Part shown: one piece after another, positions 9,004-17,147 of the stretch
Layout: each line of letters starts with the position of its first letter
Numbering within the stretch: position 1 is the stretch's first letter
NCBI GenBank assembly: GCA_964371615.1
Contig: CAYJMS010000002.1
Location: 310,001-374,000, forward strand
Direction: 5' to 3'
Length of the DNA: 64,000 nt
Source: SpSt-333 sp964371615
GTDB lineage: Bacteria; Bacteroidota; Ignavibacteria; UBA10030; UBA8401
Made by a program: the position numbers and the translations under genes
The notes under the pieces: generated by a model
Databases searched by the model: none
Told to the model about the DNA's origin: nothing
Seen by the model: the letters and a program-made list of their open reading frames with translations, nothing else

Positions 9004-9067
9004 AGTTTTAACACACCCCCGGCCCCTCTCTCCATCACACAAACCCACCGCCCCAGAGGGGAGAAAA
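8586..9067. mobile_element. Candidate inverted-repeat-bounded unit carrying the DUF559 gene
   Basis: The left end (8586-8641) and the reverse complement of the right end (9011-9067) share a TTTTCCCCTCTG-like start and a GGAGAGGGG...GGGGTGTGTG-like finish, with a more divergent middle. Each end also contains an internal CCCCTCT...AGAGGGG hairpin. The DUF559 frame fills the interior almost exactly. No transposase is present and no target-site duplication was identified. Calling it mobile is an inference from structure. Confidence 0.45.
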
Positions 9068-9535
9068 CGCTTCGATCGATCCTTTCCCTACGCACACCGC
9101 CGTCGATTTCGGGCCACCGCACTATTTTTCCCAGAATATTTTTATTACGCGAACCGAAGGTTCGCTAATATTATTCTCTGTGTCCTCCGTGTCCTCCGTG
9201 GTGACTCTCTTCAGACACGATGCCCTTAATGTAAAAGATTCCTTAGTTTATCGCAACGAATCGGCCCATTTCATTTGGGGGAATTGGGAGTCTTCCCTAT
9301 AAACACATATACCCGAAAATATGCCCTGGAGGACATGGAAGAAATATAATAATTCATTTTTTTTATGCAAATACAGACCCCTTTGTCTTCATCCGCTTGA
9401 CCTTGGACTTATTTTTACCTACACTCTCGCACATATTGCAGCCGGGTCTTCGGGACTTTGGTTGTCATCCTTCTGGTAAAGCCTCCGGATTCGCGGTGTG
9501 ATGAAAGAGGTTTTCGCAATTTAAAGTGGGCAACA
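9068..9535. other. Spacer without genes; contains a palindrome repeat and degenerate repeat words
   Basis: No credible gene is visible. A perfect 7-bp palindrome with a GAA loop (GCGAACC-GAA-GGTTCGC) lies at 9149-9165. It is followed by a CTCTGTGTCCTCCGTG-type word also found near 11041 and 15484. The 3' part (about 9370-9535) must hold the promoter of the downstream lipoprotein gene, but no clear consensus was assigned. Confidence 0.6.
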
Positions 9536-10525
9536 ATGAACAAAAGACGCTATGTAATACCGATCCTCACGCTGCTCTGTGTTGCAGCAATGGTTATCAA
9601 TGGATGTAAGGAGGACGAGACCACAAATCCCATAACACCTCCGGTCGTTACTGAAACATCCGATTGGTCCGCCACTACATTTCCTGCCTACAAAGTCACG
9701 GAGCTCTTCACCGCATCCACCGGCGCCATCTTCGCCGGAACGGACAGCAACGGCATCTACCGCTCCACCGATGCCGGCGCAACGTGGCAGAGTGTGAACA
9801 CCGGAATCACAAATCTGCACATCAACTCGATCGCGGAAGGTCCTGCGGGAACGCTTTTTGCAGGAACCTATGGCCCCGCGATATACAAATCCGTCGATCT
9901 CGGTAATTCCTGGACCGAAGTCGATCCGTTCGCTTCCGGCAATGCGGATGTGAACGCCATTGTAGTGAACAAAAGCGGACACATTTTTGCGGGGATGAAT
10001 TTGATGGGATGGGTGCTGCGGTCCACCAACGGCGGAACGAGCTGGACGGCATTGACGGTCTCTTCGAATGTATTCGTCGTATACAGTCTCGCGATAGACA
10101 CCAGTGGTAAACTCTTCGCCGGAACGGCATCGGGTGTTTATGTATCGACAAACAACGGCACGTCATGGAGCAAACCAACAACATCGTTCGCCACGGCGGA
10201 TATATTCGCACTCTGCGCCGCGCCGGACGGTTGCGTCTGGGCAGGAACGTATGATCAAGGAATGTTTTGTTCGACAGATCACGGAGTGACATGGAATGCC
10301 ACTGGCCTGACCACCGAAAGAGTCAATGTCGTAAAGCAGTGCGGAACGACACTCTATATCGGCACATCAACGCTCGGCGTATATACATCCGCGAACGCAG
10401 GAACAACGGTGACAGCGAAGAATGAGAACCTCACCAACAAGAATGTCTTTTCGCTCACAACAAAAGACGGCACGAAACTCTTTGCAGGAACGGGAAGCGG
10501 GATTTTTAAATGTTCTATCGAATAA
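9536..10525 (+). CDS. Lipoprotein with BNR/Asp-box beta-propeller repeats
   Basis: The protein has 329 residues from the ATG at 9536. An upstream in-frame start at 9458 is possible but would bury the signal peptide. The N-terminus has a lysine-arginine start, a hydrophobic stretch and a lipobox ending INGC, so it is probably lipidated and surface or periplasmic. The rest is a series of about seven blades built on the SxDxGxTW Asp-box pattern (for example STDAGATWQS, STNGGTSWTA, STNNGTSWSK, STDHGVTWNA). Each blade also has an IFAGT/LFAGT strand. Such propellers (sialidase-like or Ycf48-like) usually mediate binding or assembly rather than catalysis. The gene is monocistronic and flanked by repeat-rich spacers. 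Confidence 0.85.
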   Translation: MNKRRYVIPILTLLCVAAMVINGCKEDETTNPITPPVVTETSDWSATTFPAYKVTELFTASTGAIFAGTDSNGIYRSTDAGATWQSVNTGITNLHINSIAEGPAGTLFAGTYGPAIYKSVDLGNSWTEVDPFASGNADVNAIVVNKSGHIFAGMNLMGWVLRSTNGGTSWTALTVSSNVFVVYSLAIDTSGKLFAGTASGVYVSTNNGTSWSKPTTSFATADIFALCAAPDGCVWAGTYDQGMFCSTDHGVTWNATGLTTERVNVVKQCGTTLYIGTSTLGVYTSANAGTTVTAKNENLTNKNVFSLTTKDGTKLFAGTGSGIFKCSIE

Positions 10526-11304
10526 TTACGAGATAGCGAGAAATGATAAAGGATGAAGTATGAAGGATGAATTATGATGGATGATATTAAATCGTTGCAA
10601 AATTACAAGATTACAAAATTACAATAAGCGTTAACCGCAAAGAACGCAAAGACGTCGCAAAGGGCGCAAAGATTTATCGTGGTAGGGCGGGCATTCTTGC
10701 TTGCCCCTTGGGGGCCCGCCAAACATTATCCCCCCCATTGAGTAGTTGAGAATAATCAAACAAATATATCGTTGCAAGATTGCAAGGTAGCAAGATTTAT
10801 GTCAGATTCGTCTATCGGCAAACAGGTCGCACCTACGGCGCTCTAACAAATTCTGAGAAAACATTTTCTACAAACAGATCGCCCCGACAAATTGATAAAT
10901 TTATAAATTGTGAAATTGCGGAATTGAAAAAGCAAAAACACTTACGATCGCACGGTGAGGACACCGTGCCTACAAAAGAATTGCAGAATTGAAATACAAA
11001 GATTTACGGAAATTTCCGCGAACCGCAGGTTCGCCATTTTTTCCTCTGTGTCTCCGTGCCTCCGTGGTAATGCTTTTGTTTTTGCTTTTGTTTTTTTTGT
11101 GCCGCCGAAGGCGGGAAATTACTTTTGTGTCTTGGTGCCTTGGTGGTTTATTTTGCTTTTGCTTTTTTTGTGCCCGCCGCAGGTCTACGACTCGTAGAGC
11201 GGGACATTATTTTTGTGATTTCGTGATTTTGTGGCAGCTGTTGTTTTGCTTTTTTCTTTCCTTTTGTGATTTTGTGATTTGGTGGCTGCTTTTGTTTTTT
11301 TAAG
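10526..11304. repeat. Repeat-mosaic spacer (7-, 8- and 9-nt words, palindromes)
   Basis: No gene is supported here. Heptad words (GATGAAG, TATGAAG, GATGAAT) lie directly after the lipoprotein gene at about 10545-10586. An 8-nt array of TTRCAARA words is at 10595-10626, followed by CGCAAAGAA-type 9-mers at about 10635-10672. A second TTGCAAGA run is at 10772-10795. The palindrome GCGAACC-GCA-GGTTCGC is at 11018-11034, and GTGATTTT octamers lie near 11213-11285. The first three modules recur in the same order at about 13715-13830. Short open frames in this stretch are repeat translations. Confidence 0.8.
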
Positions 11305-12192
11305 TTAATCCAACGCAGGGCGTTTCATGGATTTCAGCCCTTTTTCTTCGTTTAGTATTCTGTAATTCACTAATCGATATTTCGGATCGCGCAGCAGTTT
11401 CTGGAAATCCGGTGAAACGAGCGCTTTCAATTCACCCTGCCGGTGTTTGCTCATCTCTTTTAAACCGAATGTGTTCAGATCTTCCAGCGCGCTCATTTCC
11501 GGCGTGTCGAGGCCGAGATGAAATACCAGGAGTTTTATCCCGCCGGGAGTCAATGACCGAACTTTTGTTGAGAGCGTATCGAGTTTATTTTCCACCGGAG
11601 CGGCATATCCCCCTTCCACGTCCACTTCATCATAATAGCGTGAAATAGCAACATTGAATTCGGCGGCGAGTTTTTCGACTATGGCGCGTGTCTCCAACGT
11701 TTGCATTGCTGCGCCCATGTGGTAGTCGAGATAATCGATCTTCAATCCCGCACGGAGCGCTTTTTGGATTTGTGATCGGAGTTCCATCTCGATCTCAACC
11801 AATTTTGGATTGTTACCGAACAGAGCGCTTCGTGACGGAAAGAAATATCCGAGCGAATCCACCAGCGACGGAACCACCGCACCCCCCGTAACAGGACCCC
11901 AACGGTACTGCTTCCACTCCGCATTCAGTGTCAGATGAATGCCGACGGAGACATTGGGATATTGCTTCAGCAGTTCCGCCCCTTCCGCGAACCAGGGACA
12001 GGGAACCATTACCGACATGGAGACAGGAATGCCGGTCTCAAGCACCTCTTTTGCCGCCATATTTACGGAGTGACACATACCGATATCGTCGCAGCGAATC
12101 AGGAGCGGAATAGGATCGGGGTTCTTTTTGTCCTGGCCGATCGAGAAAGAAACGAGGAAAAGAAGGAGAAGGATGAGAGATTTAGGATTCAT
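11305..12192 (-). CDS. Secreted ChbG/YdjC-family carbohydrate deacetylase
   Basis: This 295-residue protein has a signal peptide (about 1-19) and a YdjC-like deacetylase domain. The metal-site motif LLIRCDDIGMCHSVN lies near residues 30-44 and the second motif VGIHLTLN near 103-110. A HMGA segment around 158-161 gives the likely third metal ligand, and VFHLGLD lies near 223. ChbG-type enzymes remove acetyl groups from N-acetylated oligosaccharides such as chitobiose. The signal peptide places this one outside the cytoplasm, so it probably works on extracellular or wall-derived sugars. It lies just downstream of the GH5 mannanase gene on the same strand, with about 140 nt of repeat DNA between them, so both may serve glycan use. 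Confidence 0.88.
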   Translation of the reverse strand: MNPKSLILLLLFLVSFSIGQDKKNPDPIPLLIRCDDIGMCHSVNMAAKEVLETGIPVSMSVMVPCPWFAEGAELLKQYPNVSVGIHLTLNAEWKQYRWGPVTGGAVVPSLVDSLGYFFPSRSALFGNNPKLVEIEMELRSQIQKALRAGLKIDYLDYHMGAAMQTLETRAIVEKLAAEFNVAISRYYDEVDVEGGYAAPVENKLDTLSTKVRSLTPGGIKLLVFHLGLDTPEMSALEDLNTFGLKEMSKHRQGELKALVSPDFQKLLRDPKYRLVNYRILNEEKGLKSMKRPALD

Positions 12193-12224
12193 GGAAAACC
12201 TCGAGGTTTAGTATAAATTATAAA

Positions 12225-12345
12225 TTTTATGATTTTATGATTTGGTGATTTTATGATTTTTTAGAAATTAGGTTTTAGGTTTTAGGTATTAGGTATAAGT
12301 AATTCATTCATAATTCATAATTCATCCTTCATAATTAATCATAAT
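12225..12345. repeat. Octamer (GATTTTAT) and heptad repeat array
   Basis: GATTTTAT/GATTTGGT octamers at about 12229-12262 pass into a 7-nt array from 12265 (GTTTTAG, GTATTAG, TTCATAA, TTCATCC words). The array runs into the last codons and stop of the mannanase gene. The word order matches the other heptad arrays. Confidence 0.8.
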
Positions 12346-13675
12346 TTTTTCCGGTAACAACCTTTCCCAGTTTCTTCATCTGCTTCGAGTATTCTTTTAT
12401 TATTTTTATTGTCGCCGAATCTGTATTAAAAACCGAGTGCATTCCCTGCTTCTCGTGAGCCGGATCTGCAGTGAACGGGTCTCCCGGTTTCCAGAGGTAA
12501 TCAGGATTAGTTGTTCGTCCCTCTCCTCCCCATCCCCAGAAATTCGATCCTGCGATCGGGGCTCCGGCGCGGGCGGAATCGTAGACCATTGAGAGAATAC
12601 TTCTCATAAAATGATCGCGCGCTGTTGTCGGTGATTCAATCGAGGCGCTGCCGCTATCCCTGACAAAGCCGAATTCTTCCAGCACCAGTGGTTTTCCTGC
12701 GATCCTTGCAGCGGCAATGTTTTGTGCAATATACGATATGGAACTGTCTATTGCAGGGAGTAACGTATTTTCCGCATCGTTCTGATCGAACCAACGCCAA
12801 ATCCCCGGCCAGAGGTGGACGGTCATGTAATCGATATGCGGCGATGAATGTGCGGAAAGATATATCTCCTCATCCAACAAACTACCTATGGTCCCCTCGC
12901 TGCCGGTGGAAACAAGATGATTGGTATCCAAAGATTTTAAGTATCCTGCAGTTTCGTCTATCCATTTTTTGAAATGCGGCACATTGTCAAAACCAAAAGG
13001 ACTCACCGTTCCGGGGCGCGGTTCGTTTGCCAGCTGCCACGCCATGATCGTCGGATCCTCATTATACAGACGACCGGAATATATATTTTTTCGGGTGATG
13101 ATCGTGTAAACATATTTCTGAAAATAGTCCATTGCCATTGCATTTTGATAGAACGACGCGGAATAATCCATAAACATGTCCCACCCATCCGCGTCGGTAT
13201 CGAACGGCGGGAGTGAGTCCGCCCAGGTCACATACTGCGCCATTCCGCCGGACCATTCCCAGTAATTGGTAAGGAAGAGCACCGCTTTCATTTTTCGTTT
13301 GGACATTTCGTGAAGTGTGAAGTCGAGCCCGAAAAGCAGAGAATCGTCATAGACACCGGGAGCAATTGTGATTGACGGCGTGAGTGTCCGCGGCATGCCG
13401 GAGCGTTCCGATCCTGCCAGTATGCGTATGTTGGTGATGCCGATGGATTGGAGCGAATCGAGTTCCCGCAGCAGTCTCGGGCGGTCTCCTATTGTAGTGG
13501 GAGAACCGATATAGGGAGCGTACCACATGTTCGTCCCGACAAAGTAATACGGTTCATCATTGTGGATAAACTGCGTTCCGCGAACTTGCACGAAGTCGTC
13601 CCGCTCACCAAACGGCCAGAAGCCGGCGCAGCCGGGAAAAAGAATTAATAACGATACGATAATATATTTTTTCAT
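12335..13675 (-). CDS. GH5 family beta-mannanase-like lipoprotein
   Basis: This 446-residue glycoside hydrolase belongs to clan A, family 5, most like the mannan endo-1,4-beta-mannosidase subfamily. A lipoprotein signal ends at Cys16 (LFPGC). The catalytic acid/base is Glu218 in WQLANEPRPG, and the nucleophile is Glu334 in LVLEEFGFVRD. VGTNMWYAPYIGS near 47-58 and the QGMHSVFNTDS segment near the C-terminus are typical of GH5_7-type mannanases. It would cleave mannan or glucomannan at the cell surface. Its stop codon and the preceding Asn-Tyr-Asp codons are supplied by a heptad-repeat array, so the native C-terminus may have been rewritten. Confidence 0.92.
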   Translation of the reverse strand: MKKYIIVSLLILFPGCAGFWPFGERDDFVQVRGTQFIHNDEPYYFVGTNMWYAPYIGSPTTIGDRPRLLRELDSLQSIGITNIRILAGSERSGMPRTLTPSITIAPGVYDDSLLFGLDFTLHEMSKRKMKAVLFLTNYWEWSGGMAQYVTWADSLPPFDTDADGWDMFMDYSASFYQNAMAMDYFQKYVYTIITRKNIYSGRLYNEDPTIMAWQLANEPRPGTVSPFGFDNVPHFKKWIDETAGYLKSLDTNHLVSTGSEGTIGSLLDEEIYLSAHSSPHIDYMTVHLWPGIWRWFDQNDAENTLLPAIDSSISYIAQNIAAARIAGKPLVLEEFGFVRDSGSASIESPTTARDHFMRSILSMVYDSARAGAPIAGSNFWGWGGEGRTTNPDYLWKPGDPFTADPAHEKQGMHSVFNTDSATIKIIKEYSKQMKKLGKVVTGKNYD

Positions 13676-14272
13676 AAAAACAACCGAATATGAAATCGGG
13701 CTAAGATACGAATTAATGACGAATGATAAAGGATGAAGTATGAAGGATGAATTATGAATAATTAATTATTGCATAATTCCAAGATTGCAAAATTACAAGA
13801 AAGCGCTAACCGCAAAGATCGCAAAGAATTATCTCAATTTTCATTGTATAGCGCCCCGGAGGGGCGCAATGTTTGTAGCATGTCGTGCCAATCGATAATC
13901 AGAGCCCCGGAGGGGCGAAATGTTGATTAGTTGACATCCGTGAACCGAAGGTTTGCAACATATTTCCTCAGAGCCTCAATGTCTCTATGAAAGATTATAA
14001 AAGGATGAAGGATGAATTATGGATGCAAGATAGTGACAATATTGTATTACGGATAGTTTTGTCTTTTTATTCACAAATGAAATAGCAAACATATGCAAAA
14101 TACGATCTATACTACGATCATGATTATTGTAAATCTTTATTGCAGTTCATCACAAATATAATTCCTTTCATCACAAATGAGCTAATGTAGAGAAACTTTC
14201 TCATTCCATTACCGTCTTACTGTTAAACCCACCATCAAATTATTTCAACAACATTTTTCAAATGGAGGCGTT
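13676..14272. repeat. Repeat-mosaic spacer upstream of the HEAT-like gene
   Basis: Heptad words (GATGAAG, TATGAAG, GATGAAT) lie at about 13722-13763 and TTGCAAAA/TTACAAGA octamers at 13769-13800. CGCAAAGA words are near 13810-13827. The palindromes GCGCCCC-GGA-GGGGCGC (13851-13867), GCCCC-GGA-GGGGC (13904-13916) and GTGAACC-GAA-GGTTTGC (13940-13956) follow. The last 250 nt are ordinary AT-rich DNA and should carry the promoter of the gene at 14273; no box was assigned with confidence. Confidence 0.75.
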
Positions 14273-14686
14273 ATGAAATACGCACGGTATGCTTTGATCG
14301 CATTACTGGCTGTTTCATTCGGCGTGGCGGCAACACCGATGGAAGGGGTCAGTGCAGCGAAGTGGGAGAAAGCGAAAGAAAACTACATCGCGCAGTTAGC
14401 TAACGATAATCCCGGAGTGAAAGCAAGTGCCGCGGGATTCATCCGCAAATATAACATCGTGGAAGCGGTTGATGCGCTGAAGGAAGCTCTGAAATGCGAT
14501 AATTGTGAAGCGGTAAAGTTCTCAGCGGCGTTGGCATTGGTCAGCGTTGCGGGTGACGAAGGGATGGATTTCATTAAAAAAGCGATCCAAACGGAACAGA
14601 ATGAACTCGTCGTCGATTTCTATCAGGTGATTCTCAATTCGGATGCGCATCTCTATTCCGCTCCGATGACGGCGGCAGAGCAATAA
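14273..14686 (+). CDS. Small secreted HEAT-repeat-like protein
   Basis: This 137-residue protein has a clean signal peptide (about 1-20, ending near VAATPMEG). It then has two to three helix pairs of HEAT/PBS-lyase type: SAAGFIRKYNIVEAVDALKE, FSAALALVSVAGDEGMDFIK and a third, weaker pair. A good GGAGG ribosome binding site (TGGAGGCG) lies 6-7 nt upstream of the ATG, and a hairpin terminator follows the stop. It is therefore a complete monocistronic gene and probably well expressed. HEAT proteins are usually binding scaffolds. No catalytic motif is visible, and the partner is unknown. Confidence 0.85.
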   Translation: MKYARYALIALLAVSFGVAATPMEGVSAAKWEKAKENYIAQLANDNPGVKASAAGFIRKYNIVEAVDALKEALKCDNCEAVKFSAALALVSVAGDEGMDFIKKAIQTEQNELVVDFYQVILNSDAHLYSAPMTAAEQ

Positions 14687-14720
14687 TCTTTGCCGGACGA
14701 TTGTCCTCGCACATAGAATG

Positions 14721-14774
14721 AGCCTTTCAAGGGAAATGGAACCGCTCCCCTGCCCTTGGAAGGCTTATTCTTTT
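14721..14774 (+). terminator. Rho-independent terminator of the HEAT-like gene
   Basis: A 13-bp stem with one mismatch (AGCCTTTCAAGGG against CCCTTGGAAGGCT) encloses an 18-19 nt loop and is followed by a T-rich stretch (TATTCTTTT). It lies 35 nt after the stop codon of the HEAT-like gene. Confidence 0.75.
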
Positions 14775-14775
14775 A

Positions 14776-15622
14776 AATAATAGTTATTAATGCAGAATGA
14801 TTAATGATGAATGATTAATGGTAGTTGTTGAGAATGATAAAAAAAATATATCGTTGCAAAATTACAAAATTGCAAGATTACAAGATTTATGGGGAAGGAT
14901 GAACGGAAGTAGTTGAGTAGTTGAGTCGTATGTAGGGCCGGTGTCACTCGTCCGCCGATCTTTTTGGCGTATCACCGGCCGTTTTTTTGGAGTATATGTG
15001 TAGTTGAGATCCGCGAACCGAAGGTTCGGCAATATAGTCGTTGAGTCGATGAGGAGTTGAGTAGTTGAGTAGTTAAGTCGTTGAGTCGTTGAGTAGTTAA
15101 GTCGTTGAGTAGTCCCGTAGGGCGGGCATTCTTGCCCGCCAAACATTTACACCTACCCCATTGAGTAGTTGAGAATGATGAAACAAATATATCGTTGCAA
15201 AATTACAAGATTGCAAGATTACAAGATTGAAGTAACGGAAGACAGAAGACAGTAGACGGGATACAGAAGTCAGTGGCCAGAAATCGGAAAATAGGTCACC
15301 CCTACGGGGCTATAATAAATTCGGAGAAAACTATTTCTACAAACAGGACGCCCCTACGGGGCTATTAAATTTACAAATTGATATACCGTGAAATTGGTAA
15401 GTGATTTGTTGATTGTTTTTTTATGTGTTCGTCCCGACGACTTGTCCGCCGCGCTGTTTGGCGGAAGTCGGGACCCCCAATTTTCCTTTGTGTTCTTAGT
15501 GCCTTAGTGGTTCATCTTTTTGTTTTTGCTTTTTTCGTGCCGCCGCAGGCGGGACATTAATTTTGTGATTTCGTGCCTGCCCGCCGCGCTTTTTGGCGGG
15601 ATTTTGTGGCTGCTTTTGCTTT
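14776..15622. repeat. Repeat-mosaic spacer with octamer arrays, palindromes and a terminator-like hairpin
   Basis: Octamer runs of TTRCAARA occur at 14854-14885 and 15195-15226, both preceded by an ATATATCG word. A GTMGTTGA octamer array spans 15037-15116, about ten units. The palindromes GCGAACC-GAA-GGTTCGG (15013-15029) and two CCCC-TAC-GGGG copies (15299-15309 and 15350-15362) are present. A GGCGGGCATTCTTGCCCGCC inverted repeat lies near 15120-15139. A hairpin with 8-bp perfect arms, GGCCGGTG and CACCGGCC, followed by seven T residues lies at 14936-14988. No gene is supported. Confidence 0.8.
14936..14988 (+). terminator. Terminator-like hairpin within repeat spacer
   Basis: Perfect 8-bp arms (GGCCGGTG and CACCGGCC) are followed on the plus strand by GTTTTTTT. 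No gene directly precedes it, so it may be a relic or part of a repeat unit rather than a working terminator. Confidence 0.4.
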
Positions 15623-16360
15623 CTATTTCCTCATACGGGTGAGGACGTAATAGATCTTCCGTTTGACATCCTTCCACCGTGCGACGACTTCCACGTTTTG
15701 CAGATAGACATTTAACTCCTCGTCGCGGATATCCTGCGCTTCTTTTTCATCTCTTTTTTGCATGGACTTCATCGTAATCTGCACGCTGCGTGCGAGGGCC
15801 ATATAGGCATTCTTTTCCGCGTTCTGCCAGCTGCTGGTTTCATAATAGTATTCTTCGGAGAATCCGACCCCGTAATGATGCCGCGGATCGATCGGAAGAT
15901 CCTCCACCCATTTCGGCTGTCGTATTCTCATCACTTCCATTTTTGCCGACAGTGCATCGCCGACAACGCAGGTCGAATCGCCGACCAGCACGAGCGTCTT
16001 CTCACGGTCGATGTAACTATCCAATACCGTTTTTGACATCATATACCATTCCGCCAGCGACGTATCATACTGCTGTTCGTACTTCGCTCCCATGGAATGC
16101 ACACCCGCCTCCGTAGCCCAGAATGCCTGTCCCCCGATCACCTGCATGTTCGTATAGCGCGCCATCAGATCGCACCCGAGCCGGAATCCCTGCACGATCG
16201 CCGAATCGCGATAGTACGTCGGCGGATGGGTGATGACCGTAACGGACCGGGAGCATTTTACCTCTGCCGGATAGAGAAACCAGCGGGGATAGGTTTGAGA
16301 ATGAAGGAATGGAGAGGTGATGGTGGCAATAAAGAGTGTGGCAATGATAGAAAATCGCAT
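15623..16360 (-). CDS. Secreted LPP20-like protein
   Basis: This 245-residue protein has a signal peptide (about 1-21, FLHSQ end). The C-terminal half follows the LPP20 pattern: PKWVEDLPIDPRHHYGVGFS, an alanine-rich helix (AEKNAYMALARSVQITMKS), then a strand with VVARWKDVKRKIYYVLTRM. LPP20-type domains occur in outer-membrane-associated lipoproteins and in flagellar FlgT/FlgP-like proteins. This one lacks a lipobox and may be periplasmic. The N-terminal 110 residues are not recognised. It is the last of three same-strand genes with the same domain (15623-18940), suggesting a paralogous envelope set. Confidence 0.75.
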   Translation of the reverse strand: MRFSIIATLFIATITSPFLHSQTYPRWFLYPAEVKCSRSVTVITHPPTYYRDSAIVQGFRLGCDLMARYTNMQVIGGQAFWATEAGVHSMGAKYEQQYDTSLAEWYMMSKTVLDSYIDREKTLVLVGDSTCVVGDALSAKMEVMRIRQPKWVEDLPIDPRHHYGVGFSEEYYYETSSWQNAEKNAYMALARSVQITMKSMQKRDEKEAQDIRDEELNVYLQNVEVVARWKDVKRKIYYVLTRMRK

Positions 16361-16464
16361 GGGATTGGAGAGAATAGAATTTTTTGATTTTATGATTTTT
16401 TGATTTTATGATTGTCTATCAACATACCAATTTATCAATTTGATAATTTGTAAATCTCATAATT

Positions 16465-16507
16465 TTTCTAAAAAAAGAAGAGCCATCGAAATCACTCCCG
16501 ATGGCTC
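16465..16507 (-). terminator. Rho-independent terminator of the LPP20 lipoprotein gene
   Basis: A perfect 9-bp stem (GAGCCATCG/CGATGGCTC, arms 16480-16488 and 16499-16507) has a 10-nt loop. It is followed on the minus strand by TTCTTTTTTAG, 20 nt after the stop of the gene at 16527. Confidence 0.88.
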
Positions 16508-16526
16508 CTTAAGACCTCAGCAAAAA

Positions 16527-17093
16527 TTACGGCTGTTCTTTTTTGTATTTCTCATACTTCTCCACTTCGGCATCCAGTTCCTGATAGGTCTGCGATGCGC
16601 GGAAGCGCGTGTAGAGCTGTTCGTTCTTCTTAATCTGTTCGCGCAGGGCTTCCTGTGCGGCGCCGAGCGGATATTCAATTAAGACATAGGCACGCCAGTT
16701 GTTTCCGTCTTTCACGATCTTCTTCTGCTTCTCTTTGGAACCGCTCAAACTGGTGGAGACAACGGTCTTGGATGCTGCCGTAAATTGGTCGAGCAACTGT
16801 GCATCATCGCCGATGCCGGTCTCTTCCTGGAACCGTTTCTGCAATGCGTTGATCTTTACTTCCACCTGACGGCCGACTTCCGTACGGGCTGCCTGGATCG
16901 CCTTATCGACGGCCAGCTGCATGTCGCGGGAGGTGGAGGTGTTTACTGCATACAGAAAATTCGGATCGACCGGAACATTGGAATACCATTCCGGAACGTC
17001 GCCGGTGTCGGTCTGCGGTAACGGCTGGCTGCCGCCGCATCCCACAATGAACAACACAACAAGCAGTGCTGCTGCTAATGATGTATAACGCAT
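16527..17093 (-). CDS. LPP20 family lipoprotein
   Basis: The start is set at the ATG at 17091-17093 (188 residues) because a strong AGGAGG lies 6 nt upstream and a lipoprotein signal follows directly (hydrophobic core, lipobox FIVGC). The mature protein opens with a short polar linker and an LPP20 domain: PEWYSNVPVDPNFLYAVNTS, then AVDKAIQAARTEVGRQVEVK, and later IVKDGNNWRAYVLIEYPLGA. The C-terminal 40 residues are highly charged and probably helical. It should be anchored in the outer membrane. A clean terminator follows, so it is a single transcription unit within the LPP20 cluster. Confidence 0.88.
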   Translation of the reverse strand: MRYTSLAAALLVVLFIVGCGGSQPLPQTDTGDVPEWYSNVPVDPNFLYAVNTSTSRDMQLAVDKAIQAARTEVGRQVEVKINALQKRFQEETGIGDDAQLLDQFTAASKTVVSTSLSGSKEKQKKIVKDGNNWRAYVLIEYPLGAAQEALREQIKKNEQLYTRFRASQTYQELDAEVEKYEKYKKEQP

Positions 17094-17147
17094 AAATCCT
17101 CCTGAGTTAGTGTGACTGGATTGGTGATTATAATGCAACATTGACAA

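Noticed and set aside
8581..9048. Longer DUF559 frame starting at 9048
   Set aside because: The extra N-terminal residues are encoded by the flanking inverted repeat; the ATG at 9003 precedes the conserved domain.
9458..9535. Upstream start of the BNR lipoprotein
   Set aside because: It would place 26 residues before the signal peptide; the ATG at 9536 gives a normal lipoprotein N-terminus.
10955..11303. Overlapping plus-strand open frames of 70-104 codons
   Set aside because: They are translations of GTGATTTT and CTCCGTG repeat words in the spacer, rich in Phe/Leu/Cys without domain features.
14040..14070. TA-N2-TTTG-like Bacteroidota -7 promoter element before the HEAT-like gene
   Set aside because: TAGTTTTG is present, but no TTG box sits at the expected spacing and the region is AT-rich, so a chance match is likely.
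14862..15146. 94-codon minus-strand open frame with repeated YSTTQ-like residues
   Set aside because: It translates octamer arrays and palindromes; there is no start context or family and the composition is low complexity.
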